Part shown: one piece after another, positions 5,363 through 6,977 of the stretch
How positions within the stretch are numbered: the stretch's first letter is position 1
How the letters are laid out: each line of letters starts with the position of its first letter
Assembly: GCA_022360075.1 (NCBI GenBank)
Contig: JAKSDN010000902.1
Coordinates: forward strand, 1 to 6,977
Source of the DNA: Kiloniellales bacterium
GTDB lineage: Bacteria; Pseudomonadota; Alphaproteobacteria; Kiloniellales; JAKSDN01
Reading direction: 5' to 3'
DNA length: 6,977 nucleotides
Program-made: the position numbers and the translations under genes
Notes under the pieces: generated by a model
The model's database searches: none
The model's input: only the letters and a program-made list of their open reading frames with translations
Told to the model about the DNA's origin: nothing

Positions 5363-5371
5363 AGTCTAGCA
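5363..5371 (-). promoter_or_regulatory. extended -10 element for the molybdopterin oxidoreductase gene
   Basis: On the minus strand TGCTAGACT forms an extended -10 (TG, one base, TAGACT). It lies about 33 bases before the start codon at 5330, leaving a leader near 26 bases that carries the AGGAG site (5341-5345). No convincing -35 box stands 16-18 bases upstream, as is usual for extended -10 promoters. The same nine bases precede the 807-1124 gene. Confidence 0.42.
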
Positions 5372-5385
5372 GCGGGGATGCGCAA

Positions 5386-5505
5386 GCCTAGAGATCGTCA
5401 CAGGTCTCATCTGTTCCCAGATGTGTTGCGGTGATTTCACAGGTGGATTGCTCGGCAGTCATCTGAAATTCAGCCGCAACAAGTTCCCCTCTCCCCCCGC
5501 CGGCC
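5386..5505. other. intergenic stretch between the oxidoreductase gene and the IS, with small repeats
   Basis: No gene is visible. CATCTG-TTCC-CAGATG (5408-5423) is a perfect six-bp hairpin. GTTGCGG (5425-5431) and CCGCAAC (5474-5480) bound an imperfect longer fold. TCACAGGT occurs twice in direct order (5398-5405, 5437-5444). A pyrimidine-rich run lies at 5486-5500 just before the IS. These may be remains of a terminator or promoter region that the IS entered. Confidence 0.35.
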
Positions 5506-5526
5506 GGCTATCGGATTCACACATCT
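5506..5526 (+). repeat. left terminal inverted repeat of the IS
   Basis: The sequence begins GGCTATCGGATTCACACATC and matches the complement of 6957-6977 at 20 of 21 positions, the one difference being G versus C at position 9. The transposase stop (5517-5519) lies in it. Confidence 0.9.
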
Positions 5527-6830
5527 GTGTAGGCCAGAGAGGATCCGAGTTTGACGCGATGGAAGTCATCGAGGCCACGTCGCATGACGCGGGGCCCAGG
5601 TTTACCGTAGTAGCCTGTCCAGCCGCCGAGGCGGGCGAGGACCCAGGCGGCAAAGGCGAGAGAGTGTCTGGGGTGAGGGTTTTGCTGTCGCAGGGTTTTG
5701 CCCTCGAGCTTGGCCGAGAGGGCCTCCAAGAGGGCTTGATCGGCAGGCTCGAAGGCGTCGGTGAGGCTCTGGTCTGTGGCGCCGTCGCGGGCCTGTACGA
5801 GCTGCATGACTGTGACGGCCGCCAGCGTTGTGGCAGCGAGGAAGTTGATCATGGCCCGGCAATCCCCGATCTCAGCATCTTCGATGTTGAAGCCCGCTGT
5901 CTTGAGGGTGCGGAAGAACTCTTCGATGATCCAGCGCTGGCGATAGAAATCGCGCACCCGACAGGCCTCGCCAGGGGATGTGACCGAATGGCTGGTCAAG
6001 AGCCGCCAATGCAGCGGCTCGCCTTTGGCTGGTTGGGAGGTCTCGCGGATATCGACGAGCGTCAAGCTGACAGCCGCAGGCAGATCACGAGCCGCCCCGT
6101 TGAGCGGCTTGCTCAGCACGACGCGAGAGAAGCGCAAGGCGCATTCGGCGCTTCGCGCGGCACGCCCGGGAGCGGCTGGAATGTTCACTGTCGTGCGACC
6201 CTGCTCGGGCAGAGCGTCAGCGAAGGCAAACAGCAGGCTCTTGGCCGGCTCTCCTTGCTCGGGCTCGATCCGCCGATCCTGGGCAACCCGGACCACCAGA
6301 TGCAGGTTGTCGGGGCGACAAGCGAACAATTCGTAGATATCACTCTCACGGTCGGCCACAACGGTGATCTGGGCCGCCGCCTGCAGCAGCTCGCTGGCAC
6401 GCGCCATACCGTCGAGCCAGCGCTGCGATTCCTTCTGCGCGGTCGCACGCCCACGCCGCGAGGCGACCTTTCGGCCTCCCTCACGGTTCCAGATCTGGGC
6501 ATCGACAAGACCAAGCAAAGCGCCCGTTCCCGCTTCCACCGCCAAAACCGGATGCAGCAGAAGACCGCCCAAGGCCCCGCCCCGACCAACCGGACCAAAG
6601 CCCTTGGCTCGCGCCCGGCGACCGCCCAGAACAATGGCACTCGTATCCTGGACCGCCACCACTTCGCGACCCGCGACCCGCTGCGCCGTCGCTTCTCCGG
6701 CATAGGCCGACATCTCAGAGGCCGTCACCGAGCCATTGCGCAGAAATCGCGTAAACTGCATCTCCCGAGCCCGCGTGCCGCCAAGACGGCGGATGCACGA
6801 GCCAGGACGCTCAACCAAGGCCTCATGCAA
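5517..6830 (-). CDS. IS4-family (Tn5-like) transposase, main frame, N-terminus displaced by frameshift
   Basis: This open frame holds 437 residues from a TTG at 6828-6830, which is unlikely to be the true start. The DDE catalytic core is complete: D62 in VVAVQDTSAI, D160 in VVADRESDIYE, and E303 in FYRQRWIIEEFFRTLKTAG. The last fits the IS4 Y-x2-R-x3-E-x6-K signature (Y296, R299, E303, K310). KESQRWL (133-139) is also typical. The missing N-terminus (GRFGDRRLAK) is found in the adjacent frame at 6836-6895. Joining the frames at the G run gives 459 residues, with catalytic positions 84, 182 and 325, close to Tn5 (97, 188, 326). The C-terminus (AYTDV) is encoded within the left inverted repeat. 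The protein cuts and joins the element's ends. Whether it is made in full depends on frameshifting or on the accuracy of the G7 count. Confidence 0.88.
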   Translation of the reverse strand: MHEALVERPGSCIRRLGGTRAREMQFTRFLRNGSVTASEMSAYAGEATAQRVAGREVVAVQDTSAIVLGGRRARAKGFGPVGRGGALGGLLLHPVLAVEAGTGALLGLVDAQIWNREGGRKVASRRGRATAQKESQRWLDGMARASELLQAAAQITVVADRESDIYELFACRPDNLHLVVRVAQDRRIEPEQGEPAKSLLFAFADALPEQGRTTVNIPAAPGRAARSAECALRFSRVVLSKPLNGAARDLPAAVSLTLVDIRETSQPAKGEPLHWRLLTSHSVTSPGEACRVRDFYRQRWIIEEFFRTLKTAGFNIEDAEIGDCRAMINFLAATTLAAVTVMQLVQARDGATDQSLTDAFEPADQALLEALSAKLEGKTLRQQNPHPRHSLAFAAWVLARLGGWTGYYGKPGPRVMRRGLDDFHRVKLGSSLAYTDV

Positions 6831-6895
6831 GGCAGCCCCCCCTTTGCAAGGCGGCGGTCACCAAACCGGCCCAGACCAAAGTCGATCCCTGACAC
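6725..6895 (-). pseudogene. transposase N-terminal frame, -1 frameshifted from the main frame
   Basis: A GTG at 6893-6895, eight bases after GGGAG, opens MSGIDFGLGRFGDRRLAKGG. The GRFGDRRLAK segment is characteristic of IS4/Tn5-like transposase N-termini and DNA-binding regions. The first 20 codons are therefore real transposase. After the G run the frame loses resemblance (LPCMRPWLSVL) and ends at the TGA at 6725-6727, 56 codons in all. A -1 shift in the G run continues instead as GGAALHEALVERPG, which aligns without a gap with the usual RRLxKRGAxLLxAMV of relatives, as I recall them. Confidence 0.72.
6836..6842 (-). other. G7 frameshift site (G GGG GGG heptamer) in the transposase
   Basis: On the minus strand the codons read GCA AAG GGG GGG CTG. 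The last G of AAG plus the two GGG codons make the heptamer G GGG GGG, phased for tandem -1 slippage into GCT GCC TTG CAT GAG, the main transposase frame. A four-bp hairpin GCCT/AGGC follows closely. Loss of one G from an original run of eight would look the same. Confidence 0.6.
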
Positions 6896-6956
6896 CTGCC
6901 AAACTCCCAGACCTCAACCAACCCAAGGAATCACTTCCAACACAAACCCGCAACCG

Positions 6957-6977
6957 AGATGTGTGAATGCGATAGCC
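6957..6977 (-). repeat. right terminal inverted repeat of the IS
   Basis: Read on the minus strand it begins GGCTATCGCATTCACACATC. It ends at the window edge, so any outward extension is unseen. Confidence 0.9.

Larger units (their letters stand above)
5506..6977 (-). mobile_element. IS4/Tn5-like insertion sequence, at least 1472 bp
   Basis: The element is bounded by 21-bp inverted repeats (5506-5526 and 6957-6977) with one mismatch, and contains one transposase gene on the minus strand. Its length, single transposase and YREK signature fit the IS4 family (IS50-related branch). The right repeat ends at the last base of the window, so the true outer boundary and the target duplication cannot be checked. 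The transposase stop codon lies within the left repeat. The reading frame is split by a -1 shift, so the copy may be inactive unless slippage occurs. Confidence 0.88.

Noticed and set aside
4197..5369. Long plus-strand frame (390 codons) antisense to the molybdopterin gene
   Set aside because: Antisense shadow in GC-rich DNA with no recognisable domain; the opposite strand has a complete, motif-rich protein.
3754..5385. Second long minus-strand frame overlapping the molybdopterin gene
   Set aside because: It is Arg-rich antiphase translation of the real gene, with none of the superfamily motifs in order.
6364..6705. Plus-strand frames inside the IS
   Set aside because: Antisense to the transposase core, Pro/Arg-rich, with no motif or ribosome site support.

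Overview
The window is GC-rich, with GC-ending codons throughout and short intergenic gaps. The family set fits an alphaproteobacterium, possibly of the Rhodospirillales/Kiloniellales kind: a DadA-like oxidase, a one-CxxC Nudix hydrolase, a cytoplasmic molybdopterin enzyme and an IS4/Tn5-type insertion sequence. That placement is inferred from protein style and base composition, not from a marker gene.

Layout, left to right. (1) 1-237, minus: the N-terminal 79 codons of an FAD-dependent amine/amino-acid oxidase; the rest lies outside the window. (2) 469-558, minus: a complete tRNA-Ser(GGA) with encoded CCA. (3) 807-1124, plus: a two-helix small membrane protein. (4) 1121-1314: a cluster of nested palindromes between two convergent genes, whose CTAG ends supply the stop codons of both neighbours. 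(5) 1307-1846, minus: a Nudix hydrolase. (6) 1962-2225, minus: an 87-residue Pro/Ala/Lys-rich protein of unknown function. (7) 2320-2984, plus: a two-gene operon with ATGA overlap, made of a ribbon-helix-helix protein and an unrecognised 136-residue His-motif protein, with a near-perfect 38-bp palindrome over its probable promoter. (8) 2952-5330, minus: a 792-residue Mo/W-bis-MGD oxidoreductase with an N-terminal [4Fe-4S] site and no signal peptide, overlapping the operon tail to tail by 33 bp. (9) 5506-6977, minus: an IS4/Tn5-like insertion sequence with 21-bp inverted repeats. Its transposase is split by a -1 frameshift at a run of seven G.

The genes do not form one pathway; this looks like an ordinary chromosomal patchwork with two mobile or repetitive insertions. 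The best candidates for undescribed biology are the RHH/His-protein operon with its palindrome, the palindromic cluster that ends two genes, and the G7 frameshift in the transposase. The right inverted repeat ends exactly at the last base of the window, which suggests an assembly broken at a multicopy IS.
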